A stretch of DNA of 64,000 nucleotides from Dietzia natronolimnaea (GTDB lineage: Bacteria > Actinomycetota > Actinomycetes > Mycobacteriales > Mycobacteriaceae): contig NZ_NTGA01000020.1 in the NCBI RefSeq assembly GCF_002289575.1, forward strand, positions 1 through 64,000, written 5' to 3'. Position numbers and translations under genes: made by a program. This document shows positions 9,045 to 18,800 of the stretch, one piece after another. The notes beneath the pieces were generated by a model. The model was not told the origin of the DNA. It made no database searches and saw only the letters and a list, made by a program, of their open reading frames with translations. Numbering within the stretch: position 1 is the stretch's first letter; the number at the start of each line of letters is the position of its first letter.

Positions 9045-9177
9045 CTCCAGTGATCAAGGGGTTTGGAGTTAATTCTCGGGTCTCGAGTGGTGGTTTCGGT
9101 ACCCGCATGGCCCCGCGCGCATGTGACCGGACACACACGGCTACCCCCAGTGTGCGACGGGCGACACACCCCGCGCC

Positions 9178-9183
9178 TAGGAT
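9178..9183 (+). promoter_or_regulatory. Possible -10 box of sucCD
   Basis: TAGGAT lies 5 bases before an in-frame ATG (9189) and 62 before the preferred sucC ATG (9246). It would give a leader of about 56 bases containing the GGTGAG ribosome binding site. Confidence 0.35.
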
Positions 9184-9245
9184 GAGGAATGACTCGGCTT
9201 TACAACAGGGCCGGGCGAATCTACCCACGTCAAGATGGTGAGCTG

Positions 9246-10412
9246 ATGGATCTCTTTGAATACCAGGCAAAGGCTCTTTTCGCGAAGCATGACGTGCCCA
9301 CCACCCCGGGGCGCGTCGCTGACACCGCGGAGGAGGCCGAGAAGGTCGCGGCCGAGATCGGCAAGCCTGTCGTCGTCAAGGCACAGGTGAAGGTCGGAGG
9401 CCGCGGTAAGGCCGGCGGCGTCAAGCTGGCGGAGGACGCCGAGGAGGCCCGCGCCCGGGCCGAGGACATCCTGGGCCTGGACATCAAGGGCCACATCGTC
9501 AAGAAGCTGCTCGTCGCCGAGGCCAGCGACATCGCCGAGGAGTACTACATCTCCTTCCTCCTCGATCGCGCGAACCGCAACTACCTGGCCATGTGTTCGG
9601 TCGAGGGCGGTGTCGAGATCGAGCAGGTCGCCGAGGAGTCCCCGGACCGCCTCGCCCGCATCAACATCGATCCCACGGTCGGTGTCGACGAGGCCAAGGC
9701 CCGCGAGATCGCGAAGGCCGGCCACCTCCCGGAGGAGGTGCTCGACGCCGCTGCGGTGACGATCGCCAAGCTCTACGAGGTGTTCGTCAAGGAGGACGCC
9801 ACGCTGGTCGAGGTCAACCCGCTCGTCCGCACCCCGAACGACGAGATCCTGGCGCTCGACGGCAAGGTCACCCTCGACGAGAATGCGGAGTTCCGCCACA
9901 AGGAGTCCTTCGAGGACTTCTCCGACGCGGGCACCACGGATCCGCTCGAGCAGAAGGCCGCGGAGAACGACCTCAACTACGTCAAGCTCGACGGGCAGGT
10001 CGGCATCATCGGAAACGGCGCCGGCCTGGTCATGTCGACCCTCGACGTCGTCGCCTACGCGGGCGAGAGCCATGGTGGCGTCAAGCCCGCCAACTTCCTC
10101 GACATCGGCGGCGGTGCCTCGGCCGAGGTCATGGCCAACGGTCTCGACGTCATCCTCGGCGACGAGCAGGTCAAGAGCGTGTTCGTCAACGTCTTCGGCG
10201 GCATCACCGCCTGCGACGCCGTCGCGAACGGCATCGTCAAGGCCCTGGAGATCCTCGGCGACGAGGCCAACAAGCCGCTCGTCGTCCGTCTCGACGGCAA
10301 CAACGTCGAGGAGGGTCGCAAGATCCTCGCCGACGCGAACCACCCGCTCGTCACCCTGGCCGACAACATGGACTCCGGCGCCGACAAGGCCGCCGAGCTG
10401 GCCGCCAAGTAA
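9246..10412 (+). CDS. sucC: Succinyl-CoA synthetase (ADP-forming), beta subunit
   Basis: With SucD makes succinate from succinyl-CoA with ATP or GTP formation in the citric acid cycle. From ATG 9246 it has 388 residues, and the MDLFEYQAK start is the family's standard N-terminus. The ATP-grasp domain shows [16 protein letters not shown] (about 46-61) and [11 protein letters not shown], and the C-terminal ligase domain shows [13 protein letters not shown]. An in-frame ATG at 9189 would add 19 residues not usual in the family. A weak GGTGAG sits before 9246. The downstream sucD follows after 21 bases in the same operon. Confidence 0.96.
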   Translation: MDLFEYQAKALFAKHDVPTTPGRVADTAEEAEKVAAEIGKPVVVKAQVKVGGRGKAGGVKLAEDAEEARARAEDILGLDIKGHIVKKLLVAEASDIAEEYYISFLLDRANRNYLAMCSVEGGVEIEQVAEESPDRLARINIDPTVGVDEAKAREIAKAGHLPEEVLDAAAVTIAKLYEVFVKEDATLVEVNPLVRTPNDEILALDGKVTLDENAEFRHKESFEDFSDAGTTDPLEQKAAENDLNYVKLDGQVGIIGNGAGLVMSTLDVVAYAGESHGGVKPANFLDIGGGASAEVMANGLDVILGDEQVKSVFVNVFGGITACDAVANGIVKALEILGDEANKPLVVRLDGNNVEEGRKILADANHPLVTLADNMDSGADKAAELAAK

Positions 10413-10433
10413 GAAGCAGAGGACCTCACACAC

Positions 10434-11336
10434 ATGTCGATCTTCCTCAACAAGGACAGCAAGGTCATCGTCCAGGGCATCACCGGCGGCGAGGGCAGCA
10501 AGCACACCGCCCGCATGCTCGCGGCCGGCACCCAGATCGTCGGCGGCGTCAACGCCCGCAAGGCCGGCACCACCGTGTCCCACAAGGACGCGAACGGCAA
10601 CGACGTGGAGCTGCCGGTCTTCGGCGGCGTCAAAGAGGCCATGGAGGCCACCGGCGCGGATGTGACGATCCTGTTCGTCCCGCCGCCCTTCACCAAGGAC
10701 GCCATCATCGAGGCCGTGGACGCGGAGATCCCGCTCGCCGTGGTCATCACCGAGGGCGCGCCCGTGCTGGACACCGCCACCGCGTGGAACTACAACCTCG
10801 CCAAGGGTGGCAAGACCCGGATCATCGGGCCCAACTGCCCGGGCATCATCACGCCGGGCGAGTCGCTGGTCGGCATCACCCCGGCCAACATCGCGGGCAA
10901 GGGCCCGGTCGGGCTCGTGTCCAAGTCGGGCACCCTGACCTACCAGATGATGTACGAGCTCGCCGACTACGGCTTCTCGACCGCCATCGGCATCGGTGGC
11001 GACCCGATCATCGGCACCACCCACATCGACTGCATCGAGGCCTTCGAGAACGACCCGGAGACCAAGGTCATCGTGATGATCGGCGAGATCGGCGGCGACG
11101 CCGAGGAGCGTGCCGCCGACTACATCAAGGCAAACGTCACCAAGCCGGTCGTCGGCTACGTGGCGGGCTTCACCGCCCCCGAGGGCAAGACGATGGGCCA
11201 CGCCGGCGCCATCGTCTCCGGCTCCGCGGGCACCGCGCAGGCCAAGAAGGAGGCCCTGGAGGCCGCGGGCGTCAAGGTCGGCAAGACGCCGTCCGAGACC
11301 GCGCAGCTCGCCAAGGAGATCCTCGACGCCCTGTGA
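10434..11336 (+). CDS. sucD: Succinyl-CoA synthetase, alpha subunit
   Basis: Alpha subunit carrying the CoA-binding Rossmann domain and the phosphohistidine. The 300 residues start with the usual [30 protein letters not shown] and the active-site loop GHAGAIVSG are present, with His256 as the residue phosphorylated in the catalytic cycle. It is cotranscribed with sucC, and a strong hairpin at 11383-11411 lies just after it. Confidence 0.97.
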   Translation: MSIFLNKDSKVIVQGITGGEGSKHTARMLAAGTQIVGGVNARKAGTTVSHKDANGNDVELPVFGGVKEAMEATGADVTILFVPPPFTKDAIIEAVDAEIPLAVVITEGAPVLDTATAWNYNLAKGGKTRIIGPNCPGIITPGESLVGITPANIAGKGPVGLVSKSGTLTYQMMYELADYGFSTAIGIGGDPIIGTTHIDCIEAFENDPETKVIVMIGEIGGDAEERAADYIKANVTKPVVGYVAGFTAPEGKTMGHAGAIVSGSAGTAQAKKEALEAAGVKVGKTPSETAQLAKEILDAL

Positions 11337-11382
11337 TCCGCCCGTGGTGGTCCGCAGGGGCCGCCGCGAGCACGCGCTGACC

Positions 11383-11411
11383 GACCCCCGTCATCCCGGA
11401 TGGCGGGGGTC
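11383..11411 (+). terminator. Hairpin terminator after sucCD
   Basis: GACCCCCG pairs perfectly with CGGGGGTC, and an inner CAT/ATG can extend the stem. There is no T-run, as is common in this group. It separates sucCD from perM. Confidence 0.6.
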
Positions 11412-11447
11412 GCGGCGTGCCGGGGGTACCGCGGGTTGAGGGTTCTC

Positions 11448-11453
11448 TACGGT
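11448..11453 (+). promoter_or_regulatory. -10 box of perM (leaderless)
   Basis: TACGGT followed by 6 bases and the GTG at 11460. This supports the GTG start over the ATG at 11400, which lies inside the terminator stem. Confidence 0.45.
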
Positions 11454-11459
11454 GGCAGC

Positions 11460-12950
11460 GTGAGCCCTCCACGTGTCATCCGGCCCGCCGCGAGACGGAC
11501 CCCGGCGGGTGCCCGATCGTTGTTGTGGACGGCGGCTGCCGCCGCGCTGCCCGTCATCGTCTCCGTGCTGGTGCTGACGGCGCTCACCCTGGCCGTGCTG
11601 GTGTTCAGCGCCCGGGGGTTCGACTCGCTGTTCGCCGTGGTGGCCGTGGAGTGGTTGGTGGTCAACAGGGTGCCTCTCACCGTGGACGAGGTGTCCCTGG
11701 GCTTTCTGCCACTGTTGCCGCCGTTGATCTACGTGGCGGTGCTGGCCCGGCAGACCCGCGCCGTACTGGGCGACATCGAGGAGCCGGGGGCGCGCGAGGC
11801 CGGCGCGGCCGTGGCGGGGGTGACACTCGCGGGGTTGCTGATGACGGGGCTGGCGACCCTGCTGGTCGGCTCCGCGGGCTCGGACTTCGCCGTGAGAGAG
11901 TCCTCGTTGACCGCGGCACTGCTGTGGACGGTGGCGGTGGCGCTGTTCGGATCGGGGCTGGGGGTCTGGCTCTACTTCCGACGGGACCTGCGGGAAGTCC
12001 TGCCGGTGTGGGTGCGCGGCGGGATCCATCTCGGTGCTGCGTTCGTGGCGGCCGTCTGGGCGATCGCCGCGCTCCTCCTGCTGATCGGACTCGTGGCGGC
12101 GTGGGGGCCGGTGGGTTCGGTCCTCGAGATCGGGAAAGACTTCACGGGGACCGCCGCGCTCGCGGCGATATCCATCTCCTACCTGCCCAATGTCGTGATG
12201 GCCGCGGCCACCCTCGCGGTCGGCGGGGAGGCTCACCTCGGTGAGGCGTCGTACAGTCTGTTCGCCGTGTCCCGGGGTCCGATGCCCGAGGTTCCGCTCG
12301 CGGCGGCGTTGCCGACGACGGACCCGCACTGGGTGGTGCAGGGGCTCCTGCTGGTGACGGTGCTCGTGGCTGCCGGGCTCGCGCGCGCGGTCGCGCACTG
12401 GTTCCGCACCACCGCAGACGCGGTCAAGGCCGCGTGGTTGGCCGCAGCGATCGTCGCACTGGTGATGGTGCTCAGCCCGGTCGTGGCCGGTGGCGAACTC
12501 GGAGTGCTCGGCACGGTGGGCACCGGTTCGCTGATCGCCGCGGGGACCGGCCTCGCCCTGTTCGGTGTGATCGGGTCCGCGACGATCGCGCTGTCCCTCG
12601 CGGGCCTGACGCGACGCCGCGAGCGTGCGGAGAGCGAACTCGAGCGTCGCCGCCGCCGCGCCGGGGTGGAGGATGCCGCCGTGGCTGTGGCCGAGGCCGA
12701 TGGCGTGGCGGAGGACCCGGCCGAGCCCGACGATGCCGCCGGGGCCGACGACGATGTCGCGGCTCAGGGCGATGAGGTGTCGGCCGGGGAGGATGACGGC
12801 ACGGACCTCGCGCCTGCCGGCCCGGTCGCCGACGACCCCGCCGACGCGGCTGAGGGCGGTGCCGACGCGGGCGATTCCGGGACGGCCGAGGAGGGCCCCG
12901 AGGAGGGCCCCGAGGAGAGCGCTGAGGAGGGGCCGAGAGCCGCCGACTAG
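11460..12950 (+). CDS. perM: PerM-like polytopic membrane protein (DUF6350)
   Basis: Integral membrane protein of the DUF6350 family. It lies between sucCD and purN, as does Rv0955 (PerM), which in M. tuberculosis stabilises the divisome protein FtsB and is needed for persistence. Function here is inferred from that synteny and the topology. From GTG 11460 it has 496 residues. About nine to ten hydrophobic helices fill residues 20-400 (for example LPVIVSVLVLTALTLAVLVF), then an Arg/Glu-rich RRRERAESELERRRRR segment. The last 90 residues are a very acidic Ala/Glu/Asp tail with EEGPEEGPEE repeats, presumably cytoplasmic and disordered. The ATG at 11400 is less likely because it would place the start within the terminator hairpin. 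Confidence 0.8.
   Translation: MSPPRVIRPAARRTPAGARSLLWTAAAAALPVIVSVLVLTALTLAVLVFSARGFDSLFAVVAVEWLVVNRVPLTVDEVSLGFLPLLPPLIYVAVLARQTRAVLGDIEEPGAREAGAAVAGVTLAGLLMTGLATLLVGSAGSDFAVRESSLTAALLWTVAVALFGSGLGVWLYFRRDLREVLPVWVRGGIHLGAAFVAAVWAIAALLLLIGLVAAWGPVGSVLEIGKDFTGTAALAAISISYLPNVVMAAATLAVGGEAHLGEASYSLFAVSRGPMPEVPLAAALPTTDPHWVVQGLLLVTVLVAAGLARAVAHWFRTTADAVKAAWLAAAIVALVMVLSPVVAGGELGVLGTVGTGSLIAAGTGLALFGVIGSATIALSLAGLTRRRERAESELERRRRRAGVEDAAVAVAEADGVAEDPAEPDDAAGADDDVAAQGDEVSAGEDDGTDLAPAGPVADDPADAAEGGADAGDSGTAEEGPEEGPEESAEEGPRAAD
12889..12938 (+). repeat. Short tandem repeat in the perM acidic tail
   Basis: The 12-base unit GAGGAGGGCCCC occurs twice in a row, followed by two degenerate copies. It encodes EEGP-type repeats at the C-terminus of the PerM-like protein. 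Copy number may vary between strains. Confidence 0.55.
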
Positions 12951-13010
12951 ACTGCCACCCGAGCCCGGGAATGCGGCGGGCAGCTGGATCGACGGGCAGG
13001 AGCGTAGGAC

Positions 13011-13634
13011 GTGGTCAGTGCCGAGTCCGGGGCCCCGTGCCGGGTCGTGCTCCTGGCCTCCGGTGCCGGGACGCTCGCGCAGAGCGTGCTGGACTCCGCC
13101 GGTGGGTCAGACTGCCCGTACCGAGTCGTCGGCCTCGTCTCCGATCGTCACTGCGAGGCCGTGTCGCGAGCCGAGGACGCAGGCCTGTCCACAATCGTCA
13201 TCCGTCCCGCCGACCATCCCGATCGTTCGGCCTGGGACAGTGCGCTGACCGAGGCCGTGTGTGGGATGCGCCCGGACTGGATCGTCTCAGCGGGCTTCAT
13301 GCGCATCCTCGGTGAGGCGTTCCTCGGGGAGTTCGCCGGCCGCGTGCTCAACACCCACCCCGCCCTGTTGCCCTCCTTCCCCGGTGCGCACGCGGTACGG
13401 GACGCGCTCGCCTACGGGGTGATGGTCACGGGATGTACCGTCCACCTGGTCGACGCGGGGGTGGACACGGGCCCGGTGGTCGCCCAGTGCGCTGTCGACG
13501 TGCTCTCCGACGACACCGAGTCCTCCCTCCACGAACGAATCAAGATCGTCGAGCGCGAGCTGCTCGTCGACATCCTCGAGGCCGCCGCCCGTGGCCGACT
13601 CCACATCGAAGGTCGAAAGGTGCACCTATCGTGA
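13011..13634 (+). CDS. purN: Phosphoribosylglycinamide formyltransferase
   Basis: Transfers the formyl group of 10-formyl-tetrahydrofolate to GAR, step three of purine synthesis. The 207 residues show the N-terminal [13 protein letters not shown] phosphate-binding loop, FMRILGE, the catalytic segment [20 protein letters not shown] with its Asn and His, and a C-terminal [12 protein letters not shown]. The start GTG at 13011 follows a GGAGCG site. The stop overlaps purH by four bases (GTGA), so translation of the two is coupled. Confidence 0.96.
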   Translation: MVSAESGAPCRVVLLASGAGTLAQSVLDSAGGSDCPYRVVGLVSDRHCEAVSRAEDAGLSTIVIRPADHPDRSAWDSALTEAVCGMRPDWIVSAGFMRILGEAFLGEFAGRVLNTHPALLPSFPGAHAVRDALAYGVMVTGCTVHLVDAGVDTGPVVAQCAVDVLSDDTESSLHERIKIVERELLVDILEAAARGRLHIEGRKVHLS

Positions 13635-15217
13635 CCGACTCCCGCAGGCCCGTCCGCCGTGCGCTCATCAGCGTCTACGACAAGACCGGGCTCGAGGAAC
13701 TCGCCCGGGGTCTGGCGGCTGCCGGGGTCGAGATCGTCTCGACCGGTTCCACCGCCCAGCGCATCGCCGACGCCGGGGTGGCGGTGACGCCGGTCGACTC
13801 GCTGACCGGGTTCCCGGAATGCCTGGAGGGCCGGGTCAAGACCCTGCACCCGCGGGTCCACGCCGGCATCCTGGCCGACACGCGCAAGCCCGAGCATCTC
13901 GAGCAGATCGCGGATCTCGGTGTGCAGCCGTTCGAGCTCGTCGTCGTCAACCTCTATCCCTTCACCGACACCGTCGCCTCCGGCGCGGACTACGACGCGT
14001 GCGTGGAGCAGATCGACATCGGTGGTCCGTCCATGGTCCGCGCGGCCGCCAAGAACCACCCGTCCGTCGCGGTGCTGGTGGACCCGGCCGGCTACGGCGA
14101 GGCTTTGAAGGCGGTGGCCGCGGGCGGGTTCCCGCTGGAGCAGCGCCGTCGGCTCGCCGCCGCCGCCTTCCGCCACACCGGCGCCTACGACGTCGCGGTG
14201 GCCACCTGGATGACGGAGCAGACCTCGTCCCAGTCCCAGTCCCCGGAACAGTCCCAGAGTGGCGACGAGGAGTTCCCGGTGTGGCAGGGGCAGAGCCTCG
14301 ACCTGGCCGCCACCCTGCGCTACGGGGAGAACCCGCACCAGCGCGCGGCCCTGTACACCGACTCCGCCGCCGCGCCCGGCCTGGCCCAGGCCGTGCAGCT
14401 GCACGGCAAGGACATGAGCTACAACAACTACGTCGACGGCGACGCCGCCTGGCGGTCCGCGTTCGACCACGCCGAGCCGTGCGTGGCGATCATCAAGCAC
14501 GCGAACCCGTGCGGCATCGCGATCGACGCCGACATCGCCGCGGCCCACCGCGCCGCCCACGAGTGCGACCCCGTCAGCGCGTTCGGCGGGGTGATCGCCG
14601 CCAACCGCGAGGTGACCCTGGAGATGGCCGAGCAGGTGGCCGAGATCTTCACCGAGGTGATCATCGCGCCCTCCTACGCCGACGGTGCCGTGGAGATCCT
14701 GCAGCGGAAGAAGAACATCCGGATCCTCGAGGCGAACCCGCCGGCGCAGGGGGAACTCGAGCGCAAGCAGATCTCCGGTGGCGTCCTGGTCCAGGAGCGC
14801 GACTCGCTGGACGCCGACGGCGACGTGACCGCGGGATGGACCAAGGCCTGCGGCGACGACGCCGATGAGCAGACCCTGCGCGACCTGCTGTTCGCGTGGC
14901 GGGCCTGCCGCGCGGTCAAGTCCAACGCCATCCTGCTGGTGCAGGCCGGTGCGACCGTCGGCGTGGGCATGGGCCAGGTCAACCGCGTCGACTCCGCCCG
15001 ACTCGCGGTGCAGCGCGCGGGGGAGCGGGTGGTCGGGGCCGTGGCGGCGTCGGACGCGTTCTTCCCGTTCGCCGACGGGCTCGAGGTGCTCGCCGAGGCG
15101 GGCGTGCGCGCGGTGGTGCAGCCGGGCGGGTCCGTCCGCGACGCCGAGGTGATCGAAGCCGCCGAGAAGGCCGGGATCACGATGTACTTCACCGGCGCCC
15201 GGCACTTCTTCCACTGA
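13631..15217 (+). CDS. purH: Bifunctional AICAR formyltransferase/IMP cyclohydrolase
   Basis: Catalyses the last two steps of IMP synthesis. The 528 residues begin [20 protein letters not shown] (GTG start overlapping the purN stop). The N-terminal IMP cyclohydrolase domain (to about 195) has [13 protein letters not shown] and [12 protein letters not shown]. The formyltransferase domain has [24 protein letters not shown] and CDPVSAFGG, ending GARHFFH. Between the domains, near residues 197-215, there is a low-complexity insertion of alternating Ser and Gln (14226-14265), unusual for this enzyme and probably a flexible linker. The neighbours purN and perM keep the M. tuberculosis order. Confidence 0.96.
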   Translation: MTDSRRPVRRALISVYDKTGLEELARGLAAAGVEIVSTGSTAQRIADAGVAVTPVDSLTGFPECLEGRVKTLHPRVHAGILADTRKPEHLEQIADLGVQPFELVVVNLYPFTDTVASGADYDACVEQIDIGGPSMVRAAAKNHPSVAVLVDPAGYGEALKAVAAGGFPLEQRRRLAAAAFRHTGAYDVAVATWMTEQTSSQSQSPEQSQSGDEEFPVWQGQSLDLAATLRYGENPHQRAALYTDSAAAPGLAQAVQLHGKDMSYNNYVDGDAAWRSAFDHAEPCVAIIKHANPCGIAIDADIAAAHRAAHECDPVSAFGGVIAANREVTLEMAEQVAEIFTEVIIAPSYADGAVEILQRKKNIRILEANPPAQGELERKQISGGVLVQERDSLDADGDVTAGWTKACGDDADEQTLRDLLFAWRACRAVKSNAILLVQAGATVGVGMGQVNRVDSARLAVQRAGERVVGAVAASDAFFPFADGLEVLAEAGVRAVVQPGGSVRDAEVIEAAEKAGITMYFTGARHFFH

Positions 15218-15255
15218 GCCCGCCGGAAACGGTGTCGTAGATAGCGAGGGGGCAG

Positions 15256-15849
15256 ATGGACCAGCAGGACGCCGTGACGCTGACCCCGCGTGCCCGGGCC
15301 AAGGCCCGCCGCCGCGATGAGATCCTCGTCGCCGCGGCCCGGCTCATGGCACGGCGGGGCTTTCACGCGGTGCGCCTGGACGACATCGGCGCCGAGGTGG
15401 GCATCTCGGGGCCCGGCATGTACCGGTACTTCTCCTCCAAGGAGGACGTGCTCGCCGAGATGCTGCTCGACATCTCGCGCCGCCTGCGTGACGGTGGGCG
15501 CGCCGCGGTGAAGCAGGGCGGACACCCGGCCGAGGTGCTGGACGCGCTCCTGGGGGTCCATGTGGACTTCGTCGCGACCGAACCGGATCTCATCAGCGTG
15601 CAGTTCCGCGACCTCGGCGCACTGCCCGCTGGGCCGCGCCACGAGGTGCGTAGCCTGCAGCGCGAGTACGCCGAGATGTGGGTCGACGCTCTCATGGGTC
15701 TGCGCCCGGAGCTGCCCGCCGTGGACGCGCGGGCTCATGTGCACGCGGTGTTCGGACTGCTCAACTCCAGTCCGCGGCTGCCGTCCATGGCCGAGGCCGA
15801 ACTGCGGCGCGTCCTCACCGCGATGGCGTCGGCGGCACTGCGGTCCTGA
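15256..15849 (+). CDS. TetR/AcrR-family transcriptional regulator
   Basis: A 197-residue repressor-type DNA-binding protein. The N-terminal helix-turn-helix (residues 18-62) reads RRDEILVAAARLMARRGFHAVRLDDIGAEVGISGPGMYRYF, with the standard YRYFSSKEDVL after the recognition helix. The C-terminal ligand domain is unassigned. It has its own GAGGGGG ribosome binding site at 15248. Its last 35 bases overlap the 3' end of the convergent oxidoreductase gene. The GISGPxxYRYF recognition helix resembles regulators of acyl-CoA and branched-chain keto-acid genes. A link to the catabolic operon at 22955 is possible but unproven. Confidence 0.9.
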   Translation: MDQQDAVTLTPRARAKARRRDEILVAAARLMARRGFHAVRLDDIGAEVGISGPGMYRYFSSKEDVLAEMLLDISRRLRDGGRAAVKQGGHPAEVLDALLGVHVDFVATEPDLISVQFRDLGALPAGPRHEVRSLQREYAEMWVDALMGLRPELPAVDARAHVHAVFGLLNSSPRLPSMAEAELRRVLTAMASAALRS

Positions 15850-18800
15850 GCACGCTGAGCATCCGGGTGAGCTCCTCGCGGTAGCGCTCCACGTTGTCCA
15901 GCTTGACGTGTTCGTATCCGCGCACCATGTCGGGCAGGTCCGCCAGCGCGACGGCGGTGTCGTACCAGGCGGCATCCCGGCCGACGGGGCCCGTGCGCTG
16001 CAGGGCGGTGGTCAGGTGCCGGACCACATCGCGGTACTCGGCCAACAGCTCGCGCTCCACTCTGCGGACGTGGGCGTAGCCGAACACGTCGAGCGGGGTG
16101 CCGCGCAGGCGCTTCATCCGCGCCAGTGCCCTCATGGCGGGCATGGCCTTCGGGCCGATCGCGATCTTGCGCTTCATCCCCATCGCGCGCAGGGCCGGCG
16201 GGTGCAGCTTGAGCTTGGGGACGGCCCCCTCGCCCCACTCCTCGGTGAGTCGGGCCGCGAACTCCGGGTCGACGGCCAGCCGGGCCACCTCGTACTCGTC
16301 CTTGTACGCCATGAGTTTGTGCAGGTTCCTGGCCACCGTCAGGGTGAGCCGCTCGCCGCCGGTCCCGGACAGCGCCTCGGCCGCCCGCAGGTCTTCGACC
16401 CTGCGCACGTAGTCGGCCGCGTAGGCCTCGCTCTGGAAGCCGATGAGTTCGTCGCCACGCAGGGCGACGACCGCCCGGAGCTCGTCGGAGGCGTCCGGGC
16501 CCAGGCCGGTGAGCAGGCGGTGCGCGGCGGGGGACGGCTCGTGCAGGTCCGGAGTCGCCGTGGTCACCGGGCGGTGCAGATCGGCGACCAGCGCGCCGAG
16601 GGCCTTCGGGTCCGCGACGGCCTGGCGCCCGCGGCGGAACGCCTGCAGGTTCGCCGCCACCGCGACACCGTTGAGCTCGATGGCCCGCTCGATGGCCTGC
16701 GCGGAGATCGGTAGCGCCCCGCTCTGGTAGGCCGCCCCCACCATGAGCATGTTGGAGGCCTGGGTGGAGCCGAAGAGGTTCTCCGTGATCTCACCCGGGT
16801 TCAGGTAGACGCCCCGCCTCGAGGCCCGATCGGTGGAGGCCTGGATGTCGGCGCCGGACGGGTAGTGCACGGCGGTGTCGATCACCATGGAGCCCGTGGG
16901 GATCCGGGTGGTGGAGACGACCGCGGTGGTGCGGTCCGGGTGGGCGACCTTGAGGTTCGCGTCGTCCGCGCCCACGAGGCCGTCACAACACAGGTAGAGG
17001 TCGCAGTCGCCGGCGCCGATCTTCGGGGGTTGCTCGATCGGGGTCCGGGCCACCCGCACGTCGGAGACCACCGCGCCGCCCTTCTGCGCCAGTCCTGTCA
17101 TGTCGAGGGTGCGGGCGGCGTTGCCGTCGAGCACGGCGGCGGTCGCCAGGACAGCGGACACGGTGACGATCCCCGTACCGCCGATACCGGTCAGGCGAAG
17201 TGAGAAGCCCCGGCCCGCGTCGACCTCGGCCCTGATCGGCTCCGGCAGGGCCGACGCGTCGAGCTCGGGCGCCGTCGCCACACGCTCGCTCCGTGTTCCA
17301 GGCACCACGGTGACGAAGGCGGGGCAGTCGCCTTCCAGGCAGGAGAAATCGAGGTTGCAGGTCGACTGGTCGATCCGGGTCTTCCGGCCGAACTCGGTCT
17401 CCACCGGATGGACCGACAGGCAGTTGGACTTCTTGCCGCAGTCGCCGCAACCCTCGCAGATGCGTTCGTTGATCACCACCCGTTCCGCCGGGGTGGGGTA
17501 GGTGCCGCGCTTGCGGTGGCGGCGCTTCTCGGCCGCGCAGAACTGGTCGTGGACCAGCACGGTCACACCGGGGACCGCGGCGAGCTCCTTCTGGACCTCG
17601 AGCGTGTCGCGACGGTCGCGGACCTCGATGCCGCGGGGCAGCCCCTGGGATCTCGTGGCCCTGACGTCATCGGTGGTGACGACGATCTTGGCGACCCGCT
17701 CCGCCTGAAGGAGTCGCAGGATCTCCGGCAGGGTCATCTGGCCGACCGGGTCCTGGCCACCCGTCATCGCGACCGTGCCGTTGTGGAGCAGCTTGTAGGT
17801 GATGTTGTCGCCTGAGGCCACGGCCGCGCGGAGGGCGAGCGAGCCGGAGTGCATGAACGTCCCGTCGCCGATGTTTTGCACCAGGTGGTTCTCGGTCAGG
17901 AACGGGGCCATACCGGTCCACTGAAGGCCCTCGCCGCCCATCTGGGTGACCCCGGTGACCGTGCCGACCTGCTCCTCGTCCATCAGAAGCACCATCGCGT
18001 GGCAACCGATGCCACCGCCCACGAGCGTTCCGTCCGCCACCTTGGTGGAACTGTTGTGCGGGCAGCCCGAGCAGAAGTAGGGGGTGCGGGTGGTGGCCAA
18101 GGGCAGGGCGATGCGCGCGCGGCCCCGGCCGGGGCCGTCGAGCCATGCGAGCGCCGACTCGATCCCGTGGACGCGGCCGAGCCGCTGCGCCAGACCGCGG
18201 GTCACGGCGTCGACGTCGAGTTCGCCGAACCGGCTGAACAGCGTGGAGCCGTCCTCGTGGGTCTTGCCCACGACATTCGCGACGTCCGCGCGTCGGAAGT
18301 GGATCTCGCGGATCATGGTCTCGATGAAGTCCCGCTTCTCCTCCACCACGATCACCTCGTCGAGGCCGGACATGAACTCGTCGAGGACCGAGCGCTCCAT
18401 GGGGTAGACCATGCCGAGCTTGAGGATCCGGATGCCGCGCCGGGCGAGTTCGGAATCGTCCAGACCCAGCCTGCGCAACGACTCGCGGACGTCGAGGTAG
18501 CTCTTGCCTGCGGCGACGATGCCGATCCGGTCGTCGGTGGTCGACTGGACGATCCGGTTGAGTCCGTTGAGCCGTGCGTATTCCAGCGCCCGCGGGATGC
18601 GGGTGGTGAGCTGGTTCTGCTCCAATTCCATGAGGCTGGACCCGAGCAACTGGCCCGAGGGCACGTGGGGGCTGGTCCCCAGGTCGCCGTAGACGGGCAG
18701 GATCCGATCCGGGTCGACCAGCGCCGTGGACGACGCGTCCGCCACGTGCGACGAGATCTTCACGGCCGACCACAGGCCCGAGACGCGGGAGAGGATGGCC

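Noticed and set aside
9031-9060. GlxR/CRP site between M23 peptidase and sucC
   Set aside because: The half-sites are in inverted order relative to TGTGA-N6-TCACA, so I list it only as an inverted repeat.
8913-9245. c-di-AMP (ydaO-type) riboswitch before the M23 peptidase
   Set aside because: Such riboswitches often precede cell-wall hydrolase genes in actinobacteria, but the conserved GCCGAA-type core was not found in this leader.
9189-9245. Upstream in-frame ATG of sucC (19 extra residues)
   Set aside because: The MDLFEYQ start is conserved through the family, and the extension has no similarity to known SucC.
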